Shown here piece after piece: positions 27,404 through 36,023 of a stretch of DNA of 42,746 nucleotides; within the stretch, counting starts at the first letter, position 1; each line of letters starts with the position of its first letter. Location of the stretch: the NCBI GenBank assembly GCA_013360295.1, contig JABWCL010000035.1:1-42746 (forward strand), read 5' to 3'. The notes beneath the pieces are model-generated. The model saw only the letters and a program-made list of their open reading frames with translations. It was not told the DNA's origin and did not search any database. The DNA comes from Ignavibacteriaceae bacterium (GTDB lineage Bacteria > Bacteroidota > Ignavibacteria > Ignavibacteriales > Ignavibacteriaceae). A program made the translations under genes and the position numbers.

Positions 27404-29314
27404 ATGTTCAGGCATATTGTTTTTACACTTTTATTTGCAGGAGTTATTACAAGCGTGATTATTTCACAGAGCAATTCAGCGCAACCACCCGTCATTCCAA
27501 TGAAGGATTTTTTCCGTAACCCGGATAAAACAGGTTTTTCCATTTCACCGGACGGCAAATACGTCGCTTTCCTCTATCCGTGGGAAAGCAGGCTCAACGT
27601 CCACGTTCAGGCTATCGGCAGCGATAAGGAAACCCGCATCACATCCGCCAAGGAGAGGGATATCGCCGGTTACTTCTGGGCCAACAATAACAGAATTGTA
27701 TACGTGCAGGATAAGGGGGGAGATGAGAACTACCGCTTATATGCTGTGGATATTAACGGAAAGAACGATAAAGACCTTACCCCGTTTGAAAAAGTAAGGG
27801 TTATGCTGGTCGACGAACTTCCGGAGAATGAGAGCGAAATGCTGATCTCAATGAACAAAGATAACCCCGAAGTGTTTGACGTCTACCGCATCAATATCAA
27901 TAACGGCGAAATGAAAAAGATCGCCACCAATCCCGGCAACATTACCGGGTGGCTGACTGACCACGAGGGTAAACTCAGAGTTGCAACTACAACCGATGGA
28001 GTGAATACGAGCGTGCTTTACCGCGATACCGAAGACCAGGAGTTTCGCCCGCTCTTAACCACAAACTTCCGCGAAGCCGCCGACCCATATATGTTCACGC
28101 CGGATAACAAAGCGCTCGTGATGGGTTCTAACATTGGCAGGGATAAGACCGCGCTGGTAATATATGACGTGAATAAAAAAGCGGAAGTTGAAAAACTTTA
28201 TGAAAATGATGAAGTGGATATTAACTCGCCCCTTTATTCACGGAAGAATAAAAAACTTTACGCGGTAAGTTACGTGAAGGCAAAAGTTGAATATCATTTC
28301 TTCGATCAGGATTATAAAAAACTCTACGAAAAGATCACGGCAAAGCTGCCCGGTGTTCAGATCGCGGTAACCGACGCCAATAAGGAAGAAGATAAGCTTC
28401 TTATCAGGACGTACAGCGATAAAACCCGCGGCTCATATTATTATTATGAAACCAAAACGGATAAAATGGAGAAGCTTTCCGATATTTCCCCCTGGCTTAA
28501 GGAAGAGTATATGGCGGATATGAAACCAATCAGTTATAAAAGCCGTGACGGGAAGACAATTCACGGTTACCTTACTCTGCCAAAAGGCATTGATCCGAAA
28601 AACCTGCCGGTGGTTGTTAATCCGCACGGCGGACCGTGGGCCCGCGATAACTGGGGATTCAATCCCGAAGTTCAGTTCTTAGCAAACAGGGGATATGCAG
28701 TATTACAGATGAACTTCCGCGGCTCGACCGGATACGGTAAAGAGTTCTGGATGTCCAGCTTCAAGCAATGGGGCAAGACTATGCAGGATGATATTTCCGA
28801 CGGAGTAAAGTGGCTCACCGCCGAGGGAGTTGCCGACCCGAAACGTATTGGTATCTACGGCGGCTCTTACGGTGGTTATGCCACGCTTGCAGGTTTAACA
28901 TTCACCCCGGAACTTTATGCCTGCGGTGTTGATTACGTTGGTGTTTCCAATCTCTTTACTTTTATGAAATCAATTCCGCCATACTGGAAGCCGTACCTTG
29001 AAATGTTTTATGAAATGGTTGGCCACCCGGAAAAAGACAGCGCCTTGATGCACTCCGCGTCTCCGGTATTCCACGTTGATAAGATACGCGCGCCGCTTTT
29101 CATTGCACAGGGCGCTAATGATCCGCGCGTAGTTAAATCAGAATCAGACCAGATGGTTGAAGCTCTGAAGAAGAAGGGAATTGAAGTGCCTTATATGGTG
29201 AAGGATAACGAAGGGCACGGTTTCCGCAATGAGGAGAACCGCTTTGATTTCTATTCCGAAATGGGTAAGTTCTTCGCCAAACACCTCGGCGGCCGGACGG
29301 GAAAATCAAAATAA
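27404..29314 (+). CDS. Secreted S9 family serine peptidase (acylaminoacyl/dipeptidyl peptidase type)
   Basis: A signal peptide (about 1-24) is followed by a beta-propeller (about 35-385) and an alpha/beta-hydrolase domain. The nucleophile is S488 in GGSYGGYA, the Asp is in GANDPRVV and the His in NEGHGF, the S9 catalytic triad. NPHGGPWARD supplies the oxyanion-hole region. These enzymes cut dipeptides or acyl-amino acids from short peptides, here in the periplasm. It follows the LytTR regulator by 23 bp with AAAGGA before its ATG, so it may be regulated with or by it. A terminator closes the unit. Confidence 0.93.
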   Translation: MFRHIVFTLLFAGVITSVIISQSNSAQPPVIPMKDFFRNPDKTGFSISPDGKYVAFLYPWESRLNVHVQAIGSDKETRITSAKERDIAGYFWANNNRIVYVQDKGGDENYRLYAVDINGKNDKDLTPFEKVRVMLVDELPENESEMLISMNKDNPEVFDVYRININNGEMKKIATNPGNITGWLTDHEGKLRVATTTDGVNTSVLYRDTEDQEFRPLLTTNFREAADPYMFTPDNKALVMGSNIGRDKTALVIYDVNKKAEVEKLYENDEVDINSPLYSRKNKKLYAVSYVKAKVEYHFFDQDYKKLYEKITAKLPGVQIAVTDANKEEDKLLIRTYSDKTRGSYYYYETKTDKMEKLSDISPWLKEEYMADMKPISYKSRDGKTIHGYLTLPKGIDPKNLPVVVNPHGGPWARDNWGFNPEVQFLANRGYAVLQMNFRGSTGYGKEFWMSSFKQWGKTMQDDISDGVKWLTAEGVADPKRIGIYGGSYGGYATLAGLTFTPELYACGVDYVGVSNLFTFMKSIPPYWKPYLEMFYEMVGHPEKDSALMHSASPVFHVDKIRAPLFIAQGANDPRVVKSESDQMVEALKKKGIEVPYMVKDNEGHGFRNEENRFDFYSEMGKFFAKHLGGRTGKSK

Positions 29315-29336
29315 CCAAAACGGTTTAATTTTTATT

Positions 29337-29371
29337 AAAGCCAATTCTGCCGCGCGGGATTGGCTTTTTTT
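29337..29371 (+). terminator. Rho-independent terminator after the S9 peptidase operon
   Basis: AAGCCAAT pairs with ATTGGCTT, closed by a GC-rich loop and followed by a T7 run, 23 bp after the stop. Confidence 0.85.
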
Positions 29372-29453
29372 ATTACTCTGATTTTACAAGATAGCTTTCT
29401 TCTCAGTAACCTTACGCACCCCAATATTTAATATTTTGCAATTATTATTGCCA

Positions 29454-29723
29454 GGCGGCAGAGTAGCGGAGCGCCGCTGATGAAGAAAAAGCTCTAAATT
29501 CAATACCGCTCCGCATATCAAAGCCACCGGAACACACTTCGACTCTGTTATTGCGGCTTCGAGCCGGTGTTCGGTTGTTTCGATATGCCATCGCTGAGTT
29601 GAAAAATGAAAAGATGCGATGGCTACTCAACAACCTTGCACGGTGCCAGGTGGCAGAGTAGCGGAGCGCCGCTGATGAAGAAAAAGCCTTAAATTCAATA
29701 CCGCTCCGCGTATCGAAGCCACC
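29454..29723. repeat. Hairpin repeat cluster, three units (plus, minus, plus)
   Basis: Units are at 29454-29528 (plus), 29573-29635 (minus) and 29649-29723 (plus). Each has outer arms (GGYGGCA/AGCCACC or GGTTGTT/AACAACC), then GAGTA on one side and TATCGA or a close variant on the other, then an inner stem and an AT-rich loop. Inner stems are GCGGAGCG/CGCTCCGC in the two outer units and GCCATCGC/GCGATGGC in the middle one. It is the same family and the same alternating order as 38610-39935. Confidence 0.85.
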
Positions 29724-30014
29724 GGAGGAAAGCCGCTTGCTTCGCCACCTTCCCCTAAAATAGAAAAAGGACATCGGCAGCTTACTCGGCAAACTTTCGC
29801 TCACCCCAATTCTTCATTCTTAATTTTTAATTCTTAATTAATATTCACTAACTTTGGTTATTAATTTTTCACGAAGGTTTCATAGTATGCTTAGTGAGTT
29901 AGAGTGGTCCCCAACAGAAAAAAAGATTATATCCAGGCAGTCAATTTAGCTTCTTTGAAACCATAAATCACTTTTTACATCCTACTACTGTCGAAGAAAT
30001 TAATAGAGAGAAAA

Positions 30015-31124
30015 ATGAAAAATATATTTGCGCTAATACTTCTTTTTTTATTATCGGTTTCTGTACACTTACAGGGCCAGTCCACAGAAGACAACACACA
30101 GAAAACTAAAATATCAGCTTATTTCTGGAGTGATTATTTTTATAATGTCATACGCGATAATGACCACGCACAGATAACCTCGAACCGCACTCTGACCGGG
30201 AACAAAGATAACAGCGGCTTCCAGATCAGGAGGATGAACCTGACTTTTGACCATAAACTCGAAAAGAATATTTCTGCCAGGTTAAGGTTTGAATCGGAAA
30301 ACGAATCGTTTACTCAAAACGGTCGCTCAGCAGCCTTTATTAAGGATCTTTATGTGGAGGTTAAGGATGCGTTCGCCGGACAAGATGTTGTGCTGGGGCT
30401 TCAGGCAAACCCGATGATTGAACTTGCCGATAGATACTGGAACAACCGGCATATCGAAAAAACCATTGGCGATTACCGTGGGTTCTTCTCGTCACGCGAT
30501 CTCGGAGTTAGTATCGCTGGCGATATACTGGAGGACGGTCTGCTGAATTATAAATTTTTATTCGGTAACCGTTCAGCACTCAGGATTGAAGATAATAATT
30601 CAAAAAGTTTCCAGCTAACCCTCAATGGCACTGCAGCAGGCAGTTTTTCGTATATGCTGAATACCGAGTTTGTTAATTACGGAAATATGCTCGTCAATAC
30701 CGGGTCGGCAGAAACCGAATACGCAAACAATCAATATTCGGGGTTTGTGCTTGTTGATTATACACAAAAGGGATTTTTCTCTCTCACGGCGGAAGGGATT
30801 TATTCCGTAAGACAGAACGGCGCATCTTCCGCGGGAGTATATTCTGACAGAAACACACTCGCGTTTTCTGTTCACGGAAAATACCACATCTCTCCGGAAC
30901 TCAACGCCGCATTACGATACGACTATATAGATCCCAACAGCTCTTCAGACTTTAAGAACGACAGCCGCACCGGTTATATCGCAGTGTTGAACTGGAAGGC
31001 AAACAAATATATAACAGTCAGCCCGAACGTCCTCGTAGAAGAATATGAAGAACTAGCTAACGGCAACAAATACCGTCCGTCAGTCACCGGAAGAATTACT
31101 TTTAACGTAGTGCTTATTCCTTAA
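30015..31124 (+). CDS. Outer-membrane porin-like beta-barrel protein
   Basis: A signal peptide (MKNIFALILLFLLSVSVHLQG) is followed by about 345 residues of amphipathic strands, with GFQIRRMNLTFDHKLEKN and ISARLRFESENE early on. This resembles the start of phosphate-selective porin O/P-type barrels; later strands are rich in Tyr/Phe and short turns. The likely role is diffusion of small solutes across the outer membrane, with no specificity readable. The gene stands alone: upstream is the repeat cluster, downstream a 110-bp gap that forms an inverted repeat. Confidence 0.72.
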   Translation: MKNIFALILLFLLSVSVHLQGQSTEDNTQKTKISAYFWSDYFYNVIRDNDHAQITSNRTLTGNKDNSGFQIRRMNLTFDHKLEKNISARLRFESENESFTQNGRSAAFIKDLYVEVKDAFAGQDVVLGLQANPMIELADRYWNNRHIEKTIGDYRGFFSSRDLGVSIAGDILEDGLLNYKFLFGNRSALRIEDNNSKSFQLTLNGTAAGSFSYMLNTEFVNYGNMLVNTGSAETEYANNQYSGFVLVDYTQKGFFSLTAEGIYSVRQNGASSAGVYSDRNTLAFSVHGKYHISPELNAALRYDYIDPNSSSDFKNDSRTGYIAVLNWKANKYITVSPNVLVEEYEELANGNKYRPSVTGRITFNVVLIP

Positions 31125-31131
31125 CTTTTAA

Positions 31132-31221
31132 ATGGAACACGGATAACGCAGATTGACCGGATATACACAGATCATATTAATCTCCGAAAATCTGTTTTAT
31201 CTGAGTCATCTGTGTTCCATT
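31132..31221. repeat. Inverted repeat of the ACACAGATNACNCAGAT family
   Basis: AATGGAACACGGATAACGCA at the left is matched by the inverse of the right arm (ATCTGAGTCATCTGTGTTCC), giving an imperfect stem of about 22 bp with a long loop. It lies between two convergent genes. Related single copies occur near 6768, 12268 and 16823. Confidence 0.7.
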
Positions 31222-31233
31222 AAATACTGATTA

Positions 31234-32280
31234 CTACACCACAGCCGGTTCGAGTAGTGTTAATGTCGCGGCTTCGGTATTGAGGCGTGCTTTTATTCCT
31301 GTAGGGATTGTGAATTTATTTGTGATATGCCCGAAGGATAAACCATAGACGACCGGGATGCCGAGAGGGTACAGCCTGTCTGAAAGTACTTCACGTAATG
31401 TAAATGAATTTGATATTCCGGACTGTGAAGGTTTAGGTTCGCACTTGGAAAAAACACCTATTGCAACTCCCGCCGCCTTTGCAAACTTCCCGGCCTGTAT
31501 CATCTGAGTAAGCATCCTGTCAATCCTGTACGGCTCTTCTCCAACTTCTTCGAGATAGATTATACAACCCGAAGTGTCGGTATCGTATTCAGTCCCGATC
31601 AGTGAAACGACCAGCGACAGGTTGCCGCCGTAAAGTATCCCTTCTGCTTTGCCAGTGTTTATGGTGTATATCTGAGACTGCTCATCCGCTGCCAGCGGAG
31701 GGTTGCTCATCTCATATTCCGCAACGGGGTTCATCAGCACATTCCGGAAATGGTTAACGCTGTAATCATTGTAAGTAGATATCCCAACAGGACCGTGAAA
31801 CGAGACCAGGCCGGTTTTAGCATAGAGCGCGCTGATCAGTACGGTTATATCACTGTAACCAACAAGCGGTTTTGGATTATTTTTAATAATATGATAATCG
31901 AGATAGGGGAGCATACGGGCCGCGCCATATCCGCCGCGTGTACATACGATACCCCTGATCGTTTTATCGGCAAACATATTGTTCAGGTCTTCAGCACGCT
32001 CCTTATCAGTTCCGCCAAGATAACCGCTTCTGTTAAGCGCATACTTTCCCGCGACGGGGTTAAATCCAAGGTTATTAAGGTTTGTAATGCTATCGTTTAG
32101 TTCCTCTTCGCTGATAAAACCCGCTGGAGAAACCAATCCGATCTTATCTCCCTGTTTCAGTCTACCCGGCTTGATTGCCGCCGGCGGCTTTCCCTGGGCG
32201 TTGATTAAGTTAAATTTTCCGCTGACACCCAGAGCAGCGGCAGTTAGAGCGCCTGTTTTTAAGAATGATGACCGTTTCAA
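31234..32280 (-). CDS. LD-carboxypeptidase (peptidase family S66)
   Basis: It matches the muramoyltetrapeptide carboxypeptidase (LdcA/MccF) fold: GLVSPAG at 48-54, CTRGGYGAARML, and the nucleophile S143 in GYSDITVL. The Glu is in YLEEVGEEPYRIDRM and the His in SFGHITNKF. LdcA removes the terminal D-Ala from peptidoglycan tetrapeptides. The N-terminus MKRSSFLKTGALTAAALG resembles a Tat signal but has Ser where the second Arg should be, so export by Tat is doubtful. The start is TTG with TAAGGA upstream, and that site overlaps the stop codon of the prolyl oligopeptidase gene 9 bp away, so the two are co-transcribed. Confidence 0.9.
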   Translation of the reverse strand: MKRSSFLKTGALTAAALGVSGKFNLINAQGKPPAAIKPGRLKQGDKIGLVSPAGFISEEELNDSITNLNNLGFNPVAGKYALNRSGYLGGTDKERAEDLNNMFADKTIRGIVCTRGGYGAARMLPYLDYHIIKNNPKPLVGYSDITVLISALYAKTGLVSFHGPVGISTYNDYSVNHFRNVLMNPVAEYEMSNPPLAADEQSQIYTINTGKAEGILYGGNLSLVVSLIGTEYDTDTSGCIIYLEEVGEEPYRIDRMLTQMIQAGKFAKAAGVAIGVFSKCEPKPSQSGISNSFTLREVLSDRLYPLGIPVVYGLSFGHITNKFTIPTGIKARLNTEAATLTLLEPAVV

Positions 32281-32289
32281 AATTTTTCC

Positions 32290-34386
32290 TTACCTGAATT
32301 CCGGAGTGAAGTTCATATTATATAATATAAATGAGTAAATGTCCGCCGTCTTTTCAATTCCTTTCGTGGTGGAACTGGCGCCATGTCCCGATTTTGTATC
32401 AATCCTTATCAGCACCGGATTATCTCCTTTGTGTGCTGCCTGAAGCCTGGCTGCAAATTTATAAGAATGTGCCGGTACTACACGGTCATCACGGTCCGCA
32501 GTGGTAACCAGCGTTGACGGATATTTCACTCCGTCTTTAAGGTTGTGCAGGGGGGAGTAGTTATATAGGTTTACAAAATTTACCGAATCATCGCTTGTGC
32601 CGTAATCGCTTGCCCAGTTCCAGCCGATTGTGAACTTGTGGTAACGCAGCATATCCATAACACCTACTTCCGGTATTGCCACCCCAAACAATTCCGGCCG
32701 CTGACACATTACCGCGCCAACAAGCAAACCGCCGTTTGACCCGCCCTGTATCGCCAATCTTTCCGGGGATGTGTATTTGTTATTAATAAGATATTCAGCC
32801 GCCGCAATAAAATCATCAAACACATTCTGTTTGTTCAGCAGCATTCCTCCTTCGTGCCATTTTTCACCATACTCGCTCCCGCCGCGCAGGTTTGCCATCA
32901 CATATATGCCGCCCAGTTCAAGCCACGGTATGCGCGACGCGCTGAATGAGGGATTAAGTGCGACGTTAAACCCGCCATAGCCGTATAGCAGGGCGGGGTT
33001 GGTGCCGTCCAGTTTAATTCCTTTTTTGTGGACAATGAACATCGGTATCTTTGTTCCGTCCTTGCTCTGATAAAACACCTGTTCGGTTACATAGTCTTCC
33101 GGGTTGAATTTTACTTCCGACTGTTTAAATAGTTCACTCGTTCCCGTCTTAACATCATACCGGAAGATCGTGTTCGGGTATGTAAAGGAGGTGAAGGAAT
33201 AGAACAAAACTTTATCATCCTTCTTCCCGTCGAATCCCGAAACGGTGCCGGGGTCCGGGAGCGTTACTTCGCTTTCAAACACTCCCTTATAGTTATAAAC
33301 CTTAACGATATGCTTCACGTCGGCCATATAGGTCACGAATATCTTTCCGCCGCCGGTTGTCACGCCATCAAGCACATATTCCTGTTCCGGGATCAGATCG
33401 GATACCGCGCCTTTTTTCGCCGTATTTACCGCGATAACCTTGCCGTTCGGGGCGTTATGATTTGTATATACAATAATAATATCCCCCTCGTTGTCAACGG
33501 GGGAGTACCTGACCGCCATATCTTTGTTTATCGGAATAAAATCCCGTCCGCCTCCGCGCAGTTTCCGGTAATAGAGGCCGTTGCCGCGCCCCTGGCCGCT
33601 TTTAAAAAGGTAAATGAAGCGCTCATCATCCGAGATACTGACCGAGTTGAAGATCAGCGAAGAAGTGTCCTGATGGTAAAGTTTGTCCTGCGACTGGTTT
33701 TCGCCGAGGATGTGATAATATATTTTATGGTTTTTGTTCTTTTCGGAATATTGTTTACCGCTGTCTGCTGGGGCGTCATAACGGCTGTAGTAGAAGCCGT
33801 TGCCGAACCAAGCCGCACCCGAGAATTTCACCCAGGCCAGGGAATCGCGGTATTTTTTCCCGGTGCGTGTGTCCATAACAAATAATTCTCGCCAGTCCGC
33901 CCCCCCGCGCGAGATACCATACGCAAGCAGGTTCCCGTTCTTTGAAAAGCTCAGCGAGCGCAACCCAACGGTGCCGTCTTCGGAAAAAGTATTCGGATCG
34001 AGGAATACCTCCGGCTTTCCGTCGAGCCCTTCCTGACGGTAAAGCACGAACTGGTTTTGCAGCCCGTCGTTTTTATAAAAGTAATAATGTTTTCCCTCCC
34101 TGAACGGAAGCCCGTAGCGGGGATAGTTCATATAGCTTTCGATTTTTTCCTTGATGGCGTTCCGGTAGGGGATAGCAGCGAGATACTCTTCGGTGGTTCC
34201 GACCTGCTGACTGATCCACTCTTTTGTTTCGGCAGATGTTTCATCTTCAAGCCAGCGGTACGGATCCGCTACAACCGTTCCGAAATAATTATCCGTCTGC
34301 TCTGTCTTGCGTGCTTCGGGGTATTTAATTGTCTGGGCGTAACCCGCCAGAAAACAAAAAACGAATAATAGAAATACTTTTTTCAT
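32290..34386 (-). CDS. Secreted prolyl oligopeptidase (family S9A)
   Basis: A signal peptide (MKKVFLLFVFCFLAGYAQ) is followed by the S9A N-terminal motif (YRWLEDETSAETKEWI), a seven-bladed propeller (about 85-420) and a hydrolase domain. The nucleophile is S550 in GGSNGGLL, the Asp is in DRDDRVVPAHS and the His in SGHGASSTTKG. It cleaves after proline in short peptides. The 698-residue length is normal. On the minus strand TTGATT - 17 bp - TATTAT ends 7 bp before the ATG, suggesting a leaderless or near-leaderless transcript. The LD-carboxypeptidase gene follows directly. Confidence 0.95.
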   Translation of the reverse strand: MKKVFLLFVFCFLAGYAQTIKYPEARKTEQTDNYFGTVVADPYRWLEDETSAETKEWISQQVGTTEEYLAAIPYRNAIKEKIESYMNYPRYGLPFREGKHYYFYKNDGLQNQFVLYRQEGLDGKPEVFLDPNTFSEDGTVGLRSLSFSKNGNLLAYGISRGGADWRELFVMDTRTGKKYRDSLAWVKFSGAAWFGNGFYYSRYDAPADSGKQYSEKNKNHKIYYHILGENQSQDKLYHQDTSSLIFNSVSISDDERFIYLFKSGQGRGNGLYYRKLRGGGRDFIPINKDMAVRYSPVDNEGDIIIVYTNHNAPNGKVIAVNTAKKGAVSDLIPEQEYVLDGVTTGGGKIFVTYMADVKHIVKVYNYKGVFESEVTLPDPGTVSGFDGKKDDKVLFYSFTSFTYPNTIFRYDVKTGTSELFKQSEVKFNPEDYVTEQVFYQSKDGTKIPMFIVHKKGIKLDGTNPALLYGYGGFNVALNPSFSASRIPWLELGGIYVMANLRGGSEYGEKWHEGGMLLNKQNVFDDFIAAAEYLINNKYTSPERLAIQGGSNGGLLVGAVMCQRPELFGVAIPEVGVMDMLRYHKFTIGWNWASDYGTSDDSVNFVNLYNYSPLHNLKDGVKYPSTLVTTADRDDRVVPAHSYKFAARLQAAHKGDNPVLIRIDTKSGHGASSTTKGIEKTADIYSFILYNMNFTPEFR

Positions 34387-34392
34387 CTTGAG

Positions 34393-34421
34393 TTATAATA
34401 CCTGTAACTTAGTGAACAATC
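34393..34421 (-). promoter_or_regulatory. Sigma70-like promoter for prolyl oligopeptidase gene
   Basis: Read on the minus strand, TTGATT, a 17-bp spacer and TATTAT lie just before ATG 34386. The expected transcription start would fall at or very close to the start codon. This is a motif match only. Confidence 0.35.
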
Positions 34422-34444
34422 AATTTACTATAGCGATTAACAGA

Positions 34445-35932
34445 CTAACGTATCAGCCTTAGCACCGGGTAAGCTGTACCGGCAGTCACCAGGCTTTCAA
34501 AAGGTTTATATGTCGCCAACCCAATATGGCTTTTAGGCTCAAGCGCCTGAACGATGATATTCCCGTAAAGCTGATTAGTCGGCAGTAAAATAAAGTTTCC
34601 CCTGATTTCCGGAGCTTTTAATTTTCTCCTTTCAAGAGCGGGATCAATAATGATATCTCCTTCAAAATCCGTCGAGTCTATTTTTATTATTTGATACTGT
34701 TCCGCCGCGTCATTTTTCTCCGGCGTGTAATTTTCGTAAATCATATTATGTTTTTTTATCCACGCGAGCAATTCCTTGTTTTCTTCGGGTATTAGATAGC
34801 CGGCGGGTTTTTCAACTTCAGTAACCGCTTTTACTACGGGGCGGTAGTCAACAACCGTAACAACAGTATCACTGTTTGTTGAAAGTGAGAAAAGAGGCAT
34901 CTCTAATTTTCGGCCATCCTTTACGTGTATCATCTGTACGGCTATTTTCGCCGGATAGCCGTTCACAATCTTTTCTCGTTCTGCCCTCACCATTTCTTTA
35001 ATTTTTACGGCGTTTTTATAAACAAATTCAAGGTAGCCCTGCATACCAGCCATCTGGCTCTTCGAGCGGCGTTCGATCATATGTATCGAATCCCTTCCGT
35101 TAATTCCCTCCTGAATAAAAGAGAGCGTTGCGAGAGAGCCAAAACCCTGCCGGCCATCGTTGATATCATAAGTGCTGTGCCTGATATATTCAATTTCAGG
35201 CGGACCACCCGGGGTGTATTCCGCGAAGGAGTAACCGGCGTCGGTTATATATTTTTTTATAAACGGTACATATTCACTGTTTGAAAAAGCCCTCATCTCG
35301 GGAGATATATTGCAGTTTGTAAGTGTTCCGAGAGTGACATCGGAATTTTTCCTGTATCCGTATTTAAACCAGCTTTGAGAGTAAGGGGAGTACTCGTGTA
35401 CATCCATCGAAACATCAAACTTATATTTATTAAAGAAAGTATGGAGCCCAATATTTTCCGGCTGCATAAGTATCAGGTGGTCGCGGTTAAGATCAGCGTT
35501 GTTCCCGTTGCGGCGCGTGTTGGCATCGCTCCCGTCAGGATTCATCTGAGGTATCAGGGCGAGATCAATTTTTTCAAAGAGATAATTTAGCTCCCCCGAC
35601 GCGATTCTGCCGAGCAGCATAAGCGCACCTTCTTTCCCGGATGCTTCATTGCCGTGCTGCTGCGCGAAGAGCAGCACCTTCAGTTTACCGTCATCCTTGC
35701 CAAACTCACCTTTCGAGAATTTAATAACCGGGAGGTCTTTACCCTTAACCGATCTGGCGAAATACTCTACCTCCCAGCGGATCTTATCCGATGGAAATTT
35801 TTTAATATAGTCAATTAGCTGGGCGTAAGTAGTGAGTTGTTTGTACCCTGATGTTTCAAGCGGAGTCTGCTGCTGAGCGAACGAGAAGTTAATTATAGTA
35901 ATAAGAACGAAAGTAAAAATATAGCGCATCAT
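34445..35932 (-). CDS. Secreted M14 zinc carboxypeptidase
   Basis: M14 motifs are present in order: the zinc ligands in QQHGNEASGKEG (HxxE), NPDGSDANTRRNG and NADLNRDH for substrate binding, the third zinc ligand His in DVHEYS, and a candidate catalytic Glu in FIQEGING. The start at ATG 35932 (MMRYIFTFVLITIINFSFAQ) gives a proper signal peptide; the longer ATG at 35962 adds ten residues before it. After the catalytic domain (about 40-330) comes a C-terminal region of about 150 residues, probably beta-rich, often seen in Bacteroidota members. It likely trims peptides outside the cytoplasm, alongside the neighbouring prolyl oligopeptidase. Confidence 0.88.
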   Translation of the reverse strand: MMRYIFTFVLITIINFSFAQQQTPLETSGYKQLTTYAQLIDYIKKFPSDKIRWEVEYFARSVKGKDLPVIKFSKGEFGKDDGKLKVLLFAQQHGNEASGKEGALMLLGRIASGELNYLFEKIDLALIPQMNPDGSDANTRRNGNNADLNRDHLILMQPENIGLHTFFNKYKFDVSMDVHEYSPYSQSWFKYGYRKNSDVTLGTLTNCNISPEMRAFSNSEYVPFIKKYITDAGYSFAEYTPGGPPEIEYIRHSTYDINDGRQGFGSLATLSFIQEGINGRDSIHMIERRSKSQMAGMQGYLEFVYKNAVKIKEMVRAEREKIVNGYPAKIAVQMIHVKDGRKLEMPLFSLSTNSDTVVTVVDYRPVVKAVTEVEKPAGYLIPEENKELLAWIKKHNMIYENYTPEKNDAAEQYQIIKIDSTDFEGDIIIDPALERRKLKAPEIRGNFILLPTNQLYGNIIVQALEPKSHIGLATYKPFESLVTAGTAYPVLRLIR

Positions 35933-36023
35933 TCCATAATAAGGGATATAGTTAAACCTCAAATATAAAAAGAAAATATAAGCGGCTGTAACGAACAGAG
36001 AGATATTTTTATTCCATCTTTCG

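Larger units (their letters stand above)
29315..30014. other. 700-bp intergenic region with hairpin repeat cluster
   Basis: It contains the operon terminator, three two-tier hairpins of the same family as the 38.6-39.9 kb array (29454-29723), an AT-rich repeat (29818-29842), and a 20-codon frame at 29887-29949 (MLSELEWSPTEKKIISRQSI) that may be a gene remnant. No complete gene is visible. Confidence 0.65.

Noticed and set aside
29445-29804. Minus-strand 119-codon frame with an internal amino-acid repeat
   Set aside because: The internal repeat is the translation of two P hairpins; no protein family is recognisable.
33310-33885. 191-codon plus-strand frame
   Set aside because: Antisense to the prolyl oligopeptidase gene, whose catalytic motifs are intact.
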